From: Pseudorhodobacter aquimaris
GTDB taxonomy: Bacteria; Pseudomonadota; Alphaproteobacteria; Rhodobacterales; Rhodobacteraceae
DNA length: 64,000 nucleotides
Direction: 5' to 3'
Assembly (NCBI RefSeq): GCF_001202025.1
Contig: NZ_LGHS01000076.1
Location: 124,001-188,000 of the forward strand
Shown here piece by piece: positions 26,915-36,586 of the stretch (position 1 is its first letter; every line of letters starts with the position of its first letter). Made by a program: the position numbers and the translations under genes. Under the pieces are notes generated by a model. That model made no database searches and was not told the origin of the DNA. It saw only the letters and a program-made list of their open reading frames with translations.

Positions 26915-28660
26915 TTACACAGGGATGGTTTTGCCCAAAACTGCGGCAACTTCTGCCTCGATCCGCGTGGGGGTGATGGGTTTGGCCAAATAGCCGTCAA
27001 GCCCGCTGGCAAGATAATATGCACGATGCTCTGCCATCGCGTCGGCGGTCATGGCGATGACGGGCAAAGAGGCAATGTCACCGGGCAGGGTCCTGATCTT
27101 GGCCAGCGTTTCCAATCCGCTCATATCCGGCATATTCATGTCCAAAAGCACAAGGTCGGGGTTGCTTCGTTCCAAAATTTCCAAGGCCTCGGCGCCGCTT
27201 GCCGCCTCCAGCATTTTGGCCCCCAGCATGCGCAGATAGGTGGCGGCAACCAGCCGGTTGGTGGTGACGTCGTCAACCACCAGAACGGTCAGACCGGCGG
27301 TGGTGGCCGGAAGCGGGGCGGGGGCGGCGGGTTGTACCTCTGCGTGGGTCATCCTGAGTGTGAGGGCAAGATGGGCGCCGCGCTGTTCCGCTCTATTGGG
27401 CACGATCACCAGATCACCACCCATTTGCCGTGCCAGCGTGCGGGTGATGGACAGGCCAAGCCCGCTGCCCGAGACCCCCGCCGGGGACGGGTGGTTTGTG
27501 CAAAAGGGCTCGAACACCTTATCGTGCAGGTGTGGCGGTATGCCCGGGCCGCTGTCGTATATATCGATGCGCAACACGGCCATGCCGTCTGCATCTGTTT
27601 CGGTTACGGCGAAGATCTGGATACCGCCCTGTTTGGTGCTTTTGAGCGCATTGGACAAAAGGTTAGACAGACATTGGCGCAGTCGCTGCGGGTCCAGCTG
27701 CCAGAACTTATCCAAGCTTTTATCGATGCTCTGACCCAGCGTCAGACCCGCCTCGGAAATGGCAGGTTGATAGAGAGCAAGGGTCGAGGTGATCTCTTGA
27801 CTTGGGCAAACGGTTTCGGGGCGGATGGGCAGGCTGCCCGCCTCGATCGCGGACATATCCAGAATGTCGTCAAGCAGTGTCGAAAGCCCCTCGGCCGAGG
27901 CGATTAGCACCGAGAGCCGGGTCTTGCCAAGAGCGTCACGGTTGCGGCGCAGCTCTGCATGGCCCATGCCCAAGATCGCATTCAGCGGGGTGCGCAACTC
28001 ATGGCTGACCTGTGCCAGAAAACGGCTTTTGGCGCTATTGCTGTCTAGTGCTGCCTGACGGTCCAGCGCGGAATCCCGGTGTAGGCGGTGGCTGGTATGC
28101 ATCGCAAATAAGGTATAAGCGCCGCCACAAAAAATCGCCAGCGAGGTTAGGCCCAGCCCATAGAAATCCCGCAGCTGGAGCCAGTAATAGGTATTGCCAA
28201 AGACGGTTGACAGCACAACAGCCCACAAACCGGTGTAGCCAAAAGGCAGATGCACAGTGCGCGCCGAGATAAGCTGCATCAGCGTGGCCATGACCAGCCC
28301 CACGGAAAAAGCCTTGGCATTATGGACATTTTGTTGCCAGATCAGGGCGCTTGGCAGGCAAAAGCTGAAATGTACCAAGAACATACAGCCTATGACAAAG
28401 GCATAGCGTCTGGGTTGGCGCGCAGGATCCAGTCCGCGCATAAAGGACATTGACAGGAACTCTGCGCCAAGGTTGATAACAATCGCCAGAATGGAAAACC
28501 AGGCCGGCAAATAGATGATCGTCAACAACAGCGCCATGACCGGCAGCGCCATCCTGACCCATCGCTCACGCCACAAATGGTCAAGCTGGCGCTTGATCTC
28601 ATCTGTTGTGCTATAGGCTTGCGACGCGTTTTGCAGGGGTTCGTTCCTTTGGGCAATCAT
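26915..28660 (-). CDS. membrane hybrid histidine kinase with receiver domain
   Basis: The protein has 581 residues from ATG 28660. The N-terminal sensor consists of about five or six transmembrane helices (residues 30-190) and no large periplasmic domain. The kinase core follows: H-box RFLAQVSHELRTPLNAILG (phospho-His), N-box LRQCLSNLLSNAL, G1 DIYDSGPGIPP and G2 SGSGLGLSI. A C-terminal receiver (about 455-575) has VLVVDDVTTNRL, the phospho-Asp in LVLLDMNMPDMSG and the Lys in GYLAKPITP. No Hpt domain or DNA-binding regulator is adjacent, so the signal and output are unknown. Confidence 0.9.
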   Translation of the reverse strand: MIAQRNEPLQNASQAYSTTDEIKRQLDHLWRERWVRMALPVMALLLTIIYLPAWFSILAIVINLGAEFLSMSFMRGLDPARQPRRYAFVIGCMFLVHFSFCLPSALIWQQNVHNAKAFSVGLVMATLMQLISARTVHLPFGYTGLWAVVLSTVFGNTYYWLQLRDFYGLGLTSLAIFCGGAYTLFAMHTSHRLHRDSALDRQAALDSNSAKSRFLAQVSHELRTPLNAILGMGHAELRRNRDALGKTRLSVLIASAEGLSTLLDDILDMSAIEAGSLPIRPETVCPSQEITSTLALYQPAISEAGLTLGQSIDKSLDKFWQLDPQRLRQCLSNLLSNALKSTKQGGIQIFAVTETDADGMAVLRIDIYDSGPGIPPHLHDKVFEPFCTNHPSPAGVSGSGLGLSITRTLARQMGGDLVIVPNRAEQRGAHLALTLRMTHAEVQPAAPAPLPATTAGLTVLVVDDVTTNRLVAATYLRMLGAKMLEAASGAEALEILERSNPDLVLLDMNMPDMSGLETLAKIRTLPGDIASLPVIAMTADAMAEHRAYYLASGLDGYLAKPITPTRIEAEVAAVLGKTIPV

Positions 28661-28711
28661 CGGCGCTTGGGGCGTTGGACAGGAGGGGGGTGCGGTCAGT
28701 AAAGCCCGCAA

Positions 28712-29032
28712 CTAGCGCATAAGTAAAGCGATCTCTTGTTGCAAACTACCTTGAGGTGAGTAGATCAAAATGCGGTTGTCATCGGTGACAACGGCAATCC
28801 AGCCCTCGCCAAAGGTTGCGGCCTGCGCGTTGACCCCCTCGGGCAGGGTGATGGCGTCCGGCAATTGAGGCAAGCTGGCAGGTTGTGATGTAAAGCTTTG
28901 CGGCATGCGGGTGACAATCACCGCCGTCACGGTTATGACCGCGACAATCATGGTGATCATCAGTGCGATCACCAATCCTTTTAGAAACCTGAGGCTGGGC
29001 GGAAGCCCTTCCGGTGCCGGAGCCTGTTCCAT
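28712..29032 (-). CDS. small single-pass membrane protein (DUF6476-like)
   Basis: The product has 106 residues. A short cytoplasmic N-terminus (EQAPAPEGLPPSLRFLKG) is followed by one strong transmembrane helix (VIALMITMIVAVITVTAVIV). An extracytoplasmic tail of about 60 residues carries a beta-like WIAVVTDDNRILIYSPQG repeat. I believe it belongs to DUF6476, a family usually next to rluD in Rhodobacterales; this is from memory. Its ATG (29032-29030) overlaps the ATG of divergent rluD in a CATG palindrome. AAGGA before the ATG supports the start. Confidence 0.75.
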   Translation of the reverse strand: MEQAPAPEGLPPSLRFLKGLVIALMITMIVAVITVTAVIVTRMPQSFTSQPASLPQLPDAITLPEGVNAQAATFGEGWIAVVTDDNRILIYSPQGSLQQEIALLMR

Positions 29033-30074
29033 GGCCAATTCATCCTTGCCTGTTTTGCATGTCACCATCGGGGAGGCCCCGCCTGACCGTCTTGATAAGG
29101 CGCTTGCGCGTGATGTGCCAGAAGAAGCGTCGCTGTCGCGGTCGCGATTGGTAAAGATGATCGGGCAGGGGTTGGTGGCGCTGGAGGGCGCGCCCGTCAC
29201 CAACCCCAAGGCGCGGGTCGAGGAGGGGCAGGTCTATGCGCTGACGCTGGAGGCGGCGGTGGATGTGGATACATTGGCCGAGGATATCCCCCTGAACGTG
29301 GTCTGGGAGGATGCCGATCTGATCGTGGTCGATAAACCGGCGGGCATGGTGGTGCATCCGGCACCGGGGTCATGGACCGGCACGTTGGTGAATGCGCTCT
29401 TGCATCATTTTGGCGGCAACCTTTCGGGTGTGGGCGGTGAAAAACGTCCCGGTATCGTCCACCGGATCGACAAGGAAACCAGCGGCCTGTTGGTCGTCGC
29501 CAAATCGGATCGCGCGCATCACGGCCTGGCCGCACAGTTTGAGGCGCATAGCGTCAACCGCCGCTATCTGGCGGTGGTGAACGGGGCGCCTGATGCCGCC
29601 GATCCGCGCCTGCGGGGGATCAAGGGGGCCAGTTTCGAGCCGGGGAATATCCTGCGTATCGCAACCAATCTGGCGCGCCACCGCACCGACCGCCAAAAAC
29701 AGGCGGTTTATTTCGACGGGGTGGGGCGCCATGCCGTGACCCGGTCGCGCACGCTTGAAACCTTTGGTACGCCACCTGTGGCCGCTCTTGTGGAGTGTTG
29801 GCTGGAAACCGGCCGCACCCATCAGATCCGCGTTCATATGGCCTATGCAGGTCACGGGTTGATCGGGGATCCGACCTATGGCGGCAAACGCAAGGTGAGT
29901 GAAAAGGCGCTTGGCGCGTCGGCTGTTGCGGCGGTCGAGGGCTTTGGCCGTCAGGCACTACATGCCGCGACCTTGGGCTTTGCGCATCCCGTGACCGGTG
30001 AGATGCTGGAGTTTTCCTCGGAACTGCCCGAAGATATGAAGAATTTGTTAACCGCGCTTGGTCATGTTATCTGA
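29031..30074 (+). CDS. rluD: 23S rRNA pseudouridine synthase, RluA/RluD family
   Basis: RluD modifies uridines in helix 69 of 23S rRNA. The 347-residue product begins with an S4 RNA-binding domain (about 18-80: RLDKALARDVP...SRSRLVKMIGQG). The synthase domain follows, with the catalytic motif GIVHRIDKETSGLLVVAKSD (Asp) and the later family segment LVECWLETGRTHQIRVHMA. I chose ATG 29031; a longer frame upstream would run antisense through the neighbouring membrane protein. Because both start codons share CATG, its ribosome site and promoter lie inside the neighbouring coding sequence. Confidence 0.92.
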   Translation: MANSSLPVLHVTIGEAPPDRLDKALARDVPEEASLSRSRLVKMIGQGLVALEGAPVTNPKARVEEGQVYALTLEAAVDVDTLAEDIPLNVVWEDADLIVVDKPAGMVVHPAPGSWTGTLVNALLHHFGGNLSGVGGEKRPGIVHRIDKETSGLLVVAKSDRAHHGLAAQFEAHSVNRRYLAVVNGAPDAADPRLRGIKGASFEPGNILRIATNLARHRTDRQKQAVYFDGVGRHAVTRSRTLETFGTPPVAALVECWLETGRTHQIRVHMAYAGHGLIGDPTYGGKRKVSEKALGASAVAAVEGFGRQALHAATLGFAHPVTGEMLEFSSELPEDMKNLLTALGHVI

Positions 30075-30231
30075 CATATACGTGATCTGACGGACACATC
30101 TCTGGAAAAGCGACGGAACCTGACACATCTTGAGTTTAACGCAGGTAACAGGGCGCAACCGCCCTTGTGCGTTGCTTAATTTTGCCAAGCCCGGGCACGG
30201 CACAGACCAAATGCGGGACGGAGGACATTGA

Positions 30232-31128
30232 ATGAGTACCTATGCAAATCTGCCAGCCCCAAGTCCGGAACAGGGCCTGAACCGCTATATGCAGGAAATC
30301 CGCAAGTTTCCCCTGTTGGAGCCTGAAGAGGAATACATGCTTGCCAAACGCTGGGTGGACCACCAAGACAGCACGGCGGCGCATAAGATGGTGACCTCTC
30401 ATTTGCGTTTGGCGGCGAAAATCGCAATGGGGTATCGCGGTTATGGCTTGCCGCAGGCCGAGGTGATCTCGGAGGCGAATGTAGGCCTGATGCAGGCGGT
30501 TAAACGCTTTGACCCCGAAAAAGGTTTCCGCTTGGCGACCTATGCCATGTGGTGGATCCGTGCCAGCATTCAGGAATATATCCTGCGGTCATGGTCCTTG
30601 GTGAAACTGGGCACGACCTCGGCCCAGAAAAAGCTGTTTTTCAACCTGCGTAAGGCCAAGGCGAAACTCGGCGCGCTGGAAGAGGGTGATTTGCGCCCCG
30701 AAAACGTCGCCCGGATTGCCACAGAATTGAACGTGACTGAGGCAGAGGTCATCTCAATGAACCGGCGTATGTCGGGGGGGGATGCCTCACTGAATGTCAC
30801 GGTCGGATCTGATGGTGAAGGGTCGACGCAATGGCAGGACTGGCTTGAGGATGAAGACAGCGATCAGGCCAATGATTATGCTGAAAAGGACGAGATGGAC
30901 ACCCGCCGCGAGATGATGATCGAGGCGATGTCCGTCCTGAATGATCGCGAAAAGGACATTCTGGTGCAGCGCCGTTTGAACGAGGTGCCTGTCACATTGG
31001 AAGAGCTTTCGGAGACCTATAGCGTTTCGCGTGAACGTATCCGGCAGATTGAGGTGCGGGCGTTTGAAAAGCTGCAAGACAAGATGCGGGAGCTTGCGCG
31101 CCAAAAGGGGATGGCGATCCCCGCCTAG
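30232..31128 (+). CDS. rpoH: RNA polymerase heat-shock sigma factor sigma-32
   Basis: This is a 298-residue RpoH. Region 2 contains EANVGLMQAVKRFDPEKGFRLATYAMWWIRASIQEYIL. The diagnostic RpoH box is QKKLFFNLRK, and region 4.2 ends in VSRERIRQIEVRAFEKLQ. It directs transcription of chaperone, protease and, in this order, oxidative-stress genes. Many Rhodobacterales carry two RpoH paralogues, and I cannot say which one this is. A stem-loop (AGGGCG/CGCCCT, 30149-30164) lies upstream, after rluD. Its TAG stop overlaps the stop of the convergent gene in the palindrome CTAG. Confidence 0.95.
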   Translation: MSTYANLPAPSPEQGLNRYMQEIRKFPLLEPEEEYMLAKRWVDHQDSTAAHKMVTSHLRLAAKIAMGYRGYGLPQAEVISEANVGLMQAVKRFDPEKGFRLATYAMWWIRASIQEYILRSWSLVKLGTTSAQKKLFFNLRKAKAKLGALEEGDLRPENVARIATELNVTEAEVISMNRRMSGGDASLNVTVGSDGEGSTQWQDWLEDEDSDQANDYAEKDEMDTRREMMIEAMSVLNDREKDILVQRRLNEVPVTLEELSETYSVSRERIRQIEVRAFEKLQDKMRELARQKGMAIPA

Positions 31129-31469
31129 ATCCGCAATTCGGTGCGTTTCTTGCGCGGCAAGGCGTCGCGGATCATTGCATAGGACGCCTCAATTGCTTGG
31201 CCCAGCTCGGCGTCGGATAATCCGCCGGGCGGGCCATAGTGCTGCAACCATTTGAACCCGCGTGAGGCCAGATAGGGGGCAGGGCGAATGCCCTCTTCTT
31301 GGCCAAGCACTTCGAACAGCAGGTCCGAGGTCTTGAACGATACCCCGTCATTGCTGACGATGGCAAAGACCTTGCCGCCGATCTTCCACACGTCCGCCGC
31401 GGCCCATTGCACGACATGGGTCGTGGCCGGAAGGGCGCAGCAAAAGGCATTGATCTGGTCGCGCTGCAT
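31125..31469 (-). CDS. MmcQ/YjbR family protein
   Basis: The 114-residue protein shows the CyaY-like MmcQ/YjbR fold signature: an N-terminal INAFCCALPATTH, then DVWKIGGKVFAIV, VSFKTSDLLFEVL and the C-terminal YAMIRDALPRKKR. Members are small DNA-binding-like proteins of unclear role. Its last four bases are shared with the rpoH stop. The nrd terminator lies just upstream of its start, so it probably has its own promoter. Confidence 0.85.
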   Translation of the reverse strand: MQRDQINAFCCALPATTHVVQWAAADVWKIGGKVFAIVSNDGVSFKTSDLLFEVLGQEEGIRPAPYLASRGFKWLQHYGPPGGLSDAELGQAIEASYAMIRDALPRKKRTELRI

Positions 31470-31481
31470 CTGTTCCCCAAT

Positions 31482-31522
31482 AAAAAGCCCCTACCGCGAC
31501 TTTACACACGGTAGGGGGCATA
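31482..31522 (-). terminator. Rho-independent terminator of the nrdHIEF operon
   Basis: On the minus strand GCCCCCTACCG and CGGTAGGGGC form a stem of about 10 bp, followed directly by TTTTT (31486-31482). It lies 22 bases beyond the nrdF stop. Confidence 0.88.
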
Positions 31523-31543
31523 AGATAGCCTGTTTGCCTGCAC

Positions 31544-32527
<984 letters not shown>

Positions 32528-34651
32528 TTACAGCGAGCAAGAGACGCAGCCTTCAACCTCTGTCCCCTCAAGGACGGTTTGGCGCAAGCGAATGTAATAA
32601 ATGGTTTTAATGCCCTTTTTCCAGGCATAGATCTGGGCGCGGTTGATATCGCGCGTCGTGGCCTCGGCGGGGAAGAACAGCGTCAGCGACAGGCCTTGAT
32701 CCACATGTTCGGTCGCGGCGGCATAGGTGTCGATGATCGCATCCGGCCCGATTTCATAGGCATCGCGGTAATATTCGAGGTTCTCGTTGTTCATGTAGGC
32801 CGCCGGGTAATAGACGCGGCCGATCTTGCCTTCCTTGCGCACCTCGATCTTGGAGACAATCGGATGGATCGAGGAGGTGGAGTTGTTGATATAGCTGATC
32901 GAACCGGTCGGCGGCACCGCTTGCAGGTTACGATTGTAAAGCCCGTGGGCCATGACGTCAGCCTTGAGCGCCTGCCAATCGGCGCGGTTCGGCAGGGTGA
33001 TGTTGGTGAACACACGGGTCACATCTTGGGAAGTGGGCAGCCAGTCGCGGGTGGTATATTTGTCAAAGAACGACCCATCCGCATAGGTGGAATCCTCAAA
33101 CCCCACAAAGGTCTTGCCGCGTTCCTGCGCCAGAAGGTTGGAGGCACGGATTGCATGAAAGGCCACGGCGGCAAAGTACACGGAGGTGAATTCAATGCCT
33201 TCCGGGCTGCCGTAGTGGATATGTTCGCGCGCAAGGAAGCCGTGCAGGTTCATCTGGCCAAGGCCGATGGCGTGGGCCTCGTCATTCCCATGCCGCACCG
33301 AAGGCACGGAATCGATCGCAGACATTTCGGATACGGCTGTCAGGGCGCGTACTGCGGCCTCGATCGTGGCGCCGAAATCGGGACCGTCCATTGTGCGCGC
33401 AATGTTCAGGCTGCCAAGGTTGCACGAAATATCGGTGCCCATTTTGGCATAGCTGAGGTCATCGTTGAATTCGGACGCGCGGTTGACCTGCAAAATTTCC
33501 GAACACAGGTTCGACATGCTGATCCGCCCCGCAATCGGGTTGGCGCGGTTCACCGTGTCCTCAAACATCACATAAGGATAGCCGGATTCGAACTGGATCT
33601 CGGCGATTGTCTGGAAAAACTCACGCGCGTTGATCTTTTTCTTGCGGATCCGCTTGTCGTCCACCATCTCGGCGTATTTCTCGGTGACCGAGATTTCCGA
33701 GAAGGGAACGCCGTAAACTTTGGCCACGTCATGCGGCGAAAAGAGGTACATATCCTCATTCTTTTTGGCCAGTTCAAAGGTGATATCGGGGATCACCACG
33801 CCAAGCGAGAGTGTCTTGATGCGGATCTTTTCATCGGCATTTTCGCGCTTGGTATCAAGGAACTGATAAATATCGGGGTGGTGGGCATTGAGGTAAACCG
33901 CCCCCGCCCCCTGACGCGCGCCCAATTGGTTGGCATAGCTAAAGCTGTCTTCCAGTAGTTTCATTACCGGAATAACGCCCGAGGATTGATTCTCGATCCC
34001 TTTGATCGGCGCGCCCGCCTCACGCAGGTTGGTCAGCATCAAGGCCACGCCGCCGCCACGTTTCGACAGTTGCAGCGCCGAGTTGATGCCGCGTCCAATA
34101 CTTTCCATATTGTCTTCGAGGCGCAGCAGGAAACAGGAAATCAGCTCTCCGCGCGACGCTTTGCCCGCGTTCAGAAATGTTGGCGTGGCGGGCTGGAAAC
34201 GGCCTGCGATGATCTCTTCCATAAAGCGCATGGCCTGGGTTTCATCACCGCGGGCCAGTGCAAGCGCGACCATGACCACACGATCCTCATAACGCTCCAA
34301 ATAGCGCTGCCCGTCACGGGTCTTCAGCGTATAGCTTGTGTAATATTTGAACGCCCCAAGGAAGGTCGGAAAGCGGAACTTGGCACCAAATGCAGCCTCC
34401 CAGATCTTGCGCTGGAAGTTCTTGGAATATTGATCCAGAACTTCGGCCTCATAATAGCCTTCCTCGACCAGATAGCCGAGTTTTTCGTCAAGGCTATGAA
34501 AGAAAACGGTATTTTGATTGACATGCTGCAAGAAATACTCGCGTGCGGCCTTGCGGTCAGCATCAAAGCGAATTTTCCCCTCATTATCATAGAGGTTCAG
34601 CATGGCATTCAATGCGTGGTAGTCCAGCGCAGGCTTTACGACGTCGAGCAT
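32528..34651 (-). CDS. nrdE: class Ib ribonucleotide reductase, alpha subunit
   Basis: NrdE is the catalytic subunit that reduces ribonucleoside diphosphates. It has 707 residues, the usual NrdE length, without an ATP-cone at the N-terminus. Active-site pieces are visible: [29 protein letters not shown] (Asn, Cys, Glu radical site) and the C-terminal redox pair [24 protein letters not shown] is the conserved phosphate-binding stretch. It overlaps nrdI by 16 bases. Confidence 0.96.
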   Translation of the reverse strand: MLDVVKPALDYHALNAMLNLYDNEGKIRFDADRKAAREYFLQHVNQNTVFFHSLDEKLGYLVEEGYYEAEVLDQYSKNFQRKIWEAAFGAKFRFPTFLGAFKYYTSYTLKTRDGQRYLERYEDRVVMVALALARGDETQAMRFMEEIIAGRFQPATPTFLNAGKASRGELISCFLLRLEDNMESIGRGINSALQLSKRGGGVALMLTNLREAGAPIKGIENQSSGVIPVMKLLEDSFSYANQLGARQGAGAVYLNAHHPDIYQFLDTKRENADEKIRIKTLSLGVVIPDITFELAKKNEDMYLFSPHDVAKVYGVPFSEISVTEKYAEMVDDKRIRKKKINAREFFQTIAEIQFESGYPYVMFEDTVNRANPIAGRISMSNLCSEILQVNRASEFNDDLSYAKMGTDISCNLGSLNIARTMDGPDFGATIEAAVRALTAVSEMSAIDSVPSVRHGNDEAHAIGLGQMNLHGFLAREHIHYGSPEGIEFTSVYFAAVAFHAIRASNLLAQERGKTFVGFEDSTYADGSFFDKYTTRDWLPTSQDVTRVFTNITLPNRADWQALKADVMAHGLYNRNLQAVPPTGSISYINNSTSSIHPIVSKIEVRKEGKIGRVYYPAAYMNNENLEYYRDAYEIGPDAIIDTYAAATEHVDQGLSLTLFFPAEATTRDINRAQIYAWKKGIKTIYYIRLRQTVLEGTEVEGCVSCSL

Positions 34652-35070
34652 TCAGTCCCCCAGAATTCGGCAAGGCCCGTTCGAACACGGGTGATATCGG
34701 TTTCGGTTCCCGCCAGCTCAAACCGGTAGAGCACGGGGATATTACATTTTGCGGAGATCACGTCGGCAGCACAAGCATAGGTTGTGCCGAAGTTACGATT
34801 TCCGGCGCCAATAACGCCACGCAAGCCCGCGCGGCGAGATGGATCATTCAAAAAGCGGATCACTTGTTTTGGCACTGCCCCACGCCCCGCGCCATCGGCG
34901 AAGGTCGGGCAGATCAACACATAGGGTGTAACAAGATCCGGCATAGGATCGTTCGGGCGAATAGGGATTCGCGCAGCAGCTAGACCCAATTGTGCAATGA
35001 AACGCGCCGTATTTCCAGAGGTCGACGAGTAATAGACAAGCCGGGTCACATCATCAGGCCAATTGGCCAA
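34636..35070 (-). CDS. nrdI: flavodoxin-like NrdI
   Basis: NrdI supplies the oxidant that activates the manganese cofactor of NrdF. The 144-residue flavoprotein shows [13 protein letters not shown], the FMN phosphate loop, then [20 protein letters not shown] and [21 protein letters not shown], which surrounds the flavin. It overlaps nrdH by 17 bases and nrdE by 16, a tightly coupled operon. Confidence 0.95.
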   Translation of the reverse strand: MANWPDDVTRLVYYSSTSGNTARFIAQLGLAAARIPIRPNDPMPDLVTPYVLICPTFADGAGRGAVPKQVIRFLNDPSRRAGLRGVIGAGNRNFGTTYACAADVISAKCNIPVLYRFELAGTETDITRVRTGLAEFWGTECSTS

Positions 35071-35275
35071 TCATATCAGGGCGAAAGCCCGCCCAATGCG
35101 CATCACCGGCGATCACAACGGGGGCTTGGCGGTATCCCAACGAGGTAACGCGGTCCATCGCGTCTGCGTCTTCGGTCAGGTCTACCACAGTGTAGGTGAT
35201 CCCCTTCGCATCCAAAGCGCGGGTGGTGGCGGTGCATTGCACGCAAGCGGGTTTGGAGTAAACGGTGATGGTCAT
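35054..35275 (-). CDS. nrdH: glutaredoxin-like NrdH redoxin
   Basis: NrdH is the electron donor of NrdEF, reduced by thioredoxin reductase. The 73-residue protein has the CxxC motif as KPACVQCTAT, and GYRQAPVVI follows with the cis-proline. ATG 35275 has AAGGA 8 bases upstream. It is the first gene of the operon, and the leader between it and the promoter carries a cobalamin riboswitch. Confidence 0.93.
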   Translation of the reverse strand: MTITVYSKPACVQCTATTRALDAKGITYTVVDLTEDADAMDRVTSLGYRQAPVVIAGDAHWAGFRPDMIGQLA

Positions 35276-35385
35276 GCCTGTGATCCTTATCAGTGTTTTT
35301 AGCGCGAGGATGAGACACGTGATTAAAGCAGGTTTTACGCCCGCTTCCAATACACGTATTCGCGCCCGCCGCGCGGTTTCGCCTA

Positions 35386-35565
35386 TGATGTCAGGGCAGG
35401 TTTCCTGGCTTCGTGGTTCATCGCGCGGCTGCCTTCCCAAGGATCGCCCCTCAGTGACATATTAGCCTTGCGAACCACTTACAGTTGCGGGGGCAGCGCT
35501 GGATTAGGTTATCTGACGACACTAGCTTCCCTTTTTCACCCCGAGTCGCCCCGAGGACCATGACA
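35386..35565 (-). promoter_or_regulatory. cobalamin (B12) riboswitch upstream of nrdHIEF
   Basis: Read on the minus strand, the leader contains the conserved elements in order: GGGGTGAAAAAGGGAAGC at about 35545, GCTGCCCCCGCAACTGT (35504-35488), the P5-P6 region with GTCACTGAGG and GGGAAGGC, and the B12 box AGCCAGGAAACCTGCC (35410-35395). About 110 bases separate it from the nrdH ATG. B12 riboswitches normally turn genes off when adenosylcobalamin is plentiful. Placed before a B12-independent reductase, this one implies that a B12-dependent class II enzyme is used instead under those conditions. Confidence 0.95.
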
Positions 35566-35596
35566 CCAGCAGTGGTGGATGAGAGGGGGCTCTTTG

Positions 35597-35626
35597 TCAA
35601 TATATTGTGGTGCTAAATGGTGTCAA
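35597..35626 (-). promoter_or_regulatory. nrd promoter with overlapping NrdR-like box
   Basis: A near-consensus sigma-70 promoter reads TTGACA (35626-35621), a 16-base spacer, then TATATT (35604-35599), with the start expected near 35592, just before the riboswitch. The palindrome CAATATATTG (35598-35607), within CCACAATATATTGACA, matches about 12 of 16 positions of the NrdR box ACACWATATATWGTGT and covers the -10 element. A second box at the usual three-helical-turn spacing was not found. Confidence 0.65.
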
Positions 35627-35686
35627 AATTAGGACTGTTGCCGAAATGCGCTGCGGATCGCAGTGTCGCCCGCTGTGCGGCACCGT

Positions 35687-36574
35687 TTACAGGGCAATTC
35701 CATGACGGGCAGCCAAGTCTATTTCTGCCTGTAAGACGGGCCTATAAGAGATGAATTCACTGGCTGAGCATAAGGGTAGGTTCAATGCTGAAATCAGTGG
35801 TGCGTCATAATGGCCTGACAACAGCAAGATCCCCTCGCGCGCCAGATGGTCCCGCGTGCCCCGACCATTGTCGGAGCGGATGCGGCGCATGAAATCCTGT
35901 TGTTTGGCGACGGCCTCAACCACATCGCGGGTGATGGGGGTGCCTTGCACCTCGCGGAACAGGTTGGCCATACGCTGGTTGCCCGATTGCCCGGCAAAGA
36001 TGCGCTCGACCACCTCGGGCGCGACGGTGCGCCAGAAATTCGGCGGATAGGGATGGTCCTGCAGCAGCCAGAGGATATTGGCAAAGCCGGGGGCTGAGAT
36101 GCTTTTCTTGGCGTCCTTGTTCTGGCCAAGCGTCAGATAGTCGGGGCGCGTCACGATCAGCCCCAGATAGCACAACGCCCGCGCCTCATCCGCGGCGACC
36201 AGAATACAGGGGTGGCCTTGGGCCTCGGTCGGGATCATCCAATTGCTGCCCATGGTGTTCTTGATATCGACATCATACCCCAGAATCACCGTATCCAGCT
36301 TGCCCTTGGGCAGGCGCAGCATGGCGCGCAGCTCTATCTCTACCCGCGTGCCGATATAGGTCTTTTCGGTCTTTTCCAGCTCGTCATAAGATCGCCGCCC
36401 GGTTTTGGGCGTCATGATCACATCATCGATGCATTGGCGCAGCATCGCCGGAAATTCCGCAGCCAAGGCCGTTTCGCCACCGGCGCGGTCCGATATCTCA
36501 TCGGCAATGGCCGTCAGCAGGCCATGATCGGGATGGCTTGGGGTGATGATGCTTGGGGGAATAGTCGTTTTCAA
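35687..36574 (-). CDS. NaeI-type type II restriction endonuclease
   Basis: The 295-residue product resembles NaeI. The catalytic region lies in the first half: GTRVEIELRAML gives the Glu, KLDTVILGYDVDIK gives the Asp and the D-x-K pair, followed by SNWMIPTEAQGHPCIL. The second half (about 180-290: WRTVAPEVVERIFAGQSGNQRMANLF...REGILLLSG) fits the winged-helix effector-binding domain by which NaeI binds a second site. NaeI cuts GCCGGC; the same target here is inference. It starts 12 bases after the methyltransferase stop, so the two form one operon with the protective methylase first. Confidence 0.8.
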   Translation of the reverse strand: MKTTIPPSIITPSHPDHGLLTAIADEISDRAGGETALAAEFPAMLRQCIDDVIMTPKTGRRSYDELEKTEKTYIGTRVEIELRAMLRLPKGKLDTVILGYDVDIKNTMGSNWMIPTEAQGHPCILVAADEARALCYLGLIVTRPDYLTLGQNKDAKKSISAPGFANILWLLQDHPYPPNFWRTVAPEVVERIFAGQSGNQRMANLFREVQGTPITRDVVEAVAKQQDFMRRIRSDNGRGTRDHLAREGILLLSGHYDAPLISALNLPLCSASEFISYRPVLQAEIDLAARHGIAL

Positions 36575-36586
36575 AACCGCAGCAGC

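Noticed and set aside
35276-35440. N-terminal extension of nrdH to 35440
   Set aside because: The extra 55 codons run through the end of the B12 riboswitch; ATG 35275 has a good ribosome site and matches the family start.
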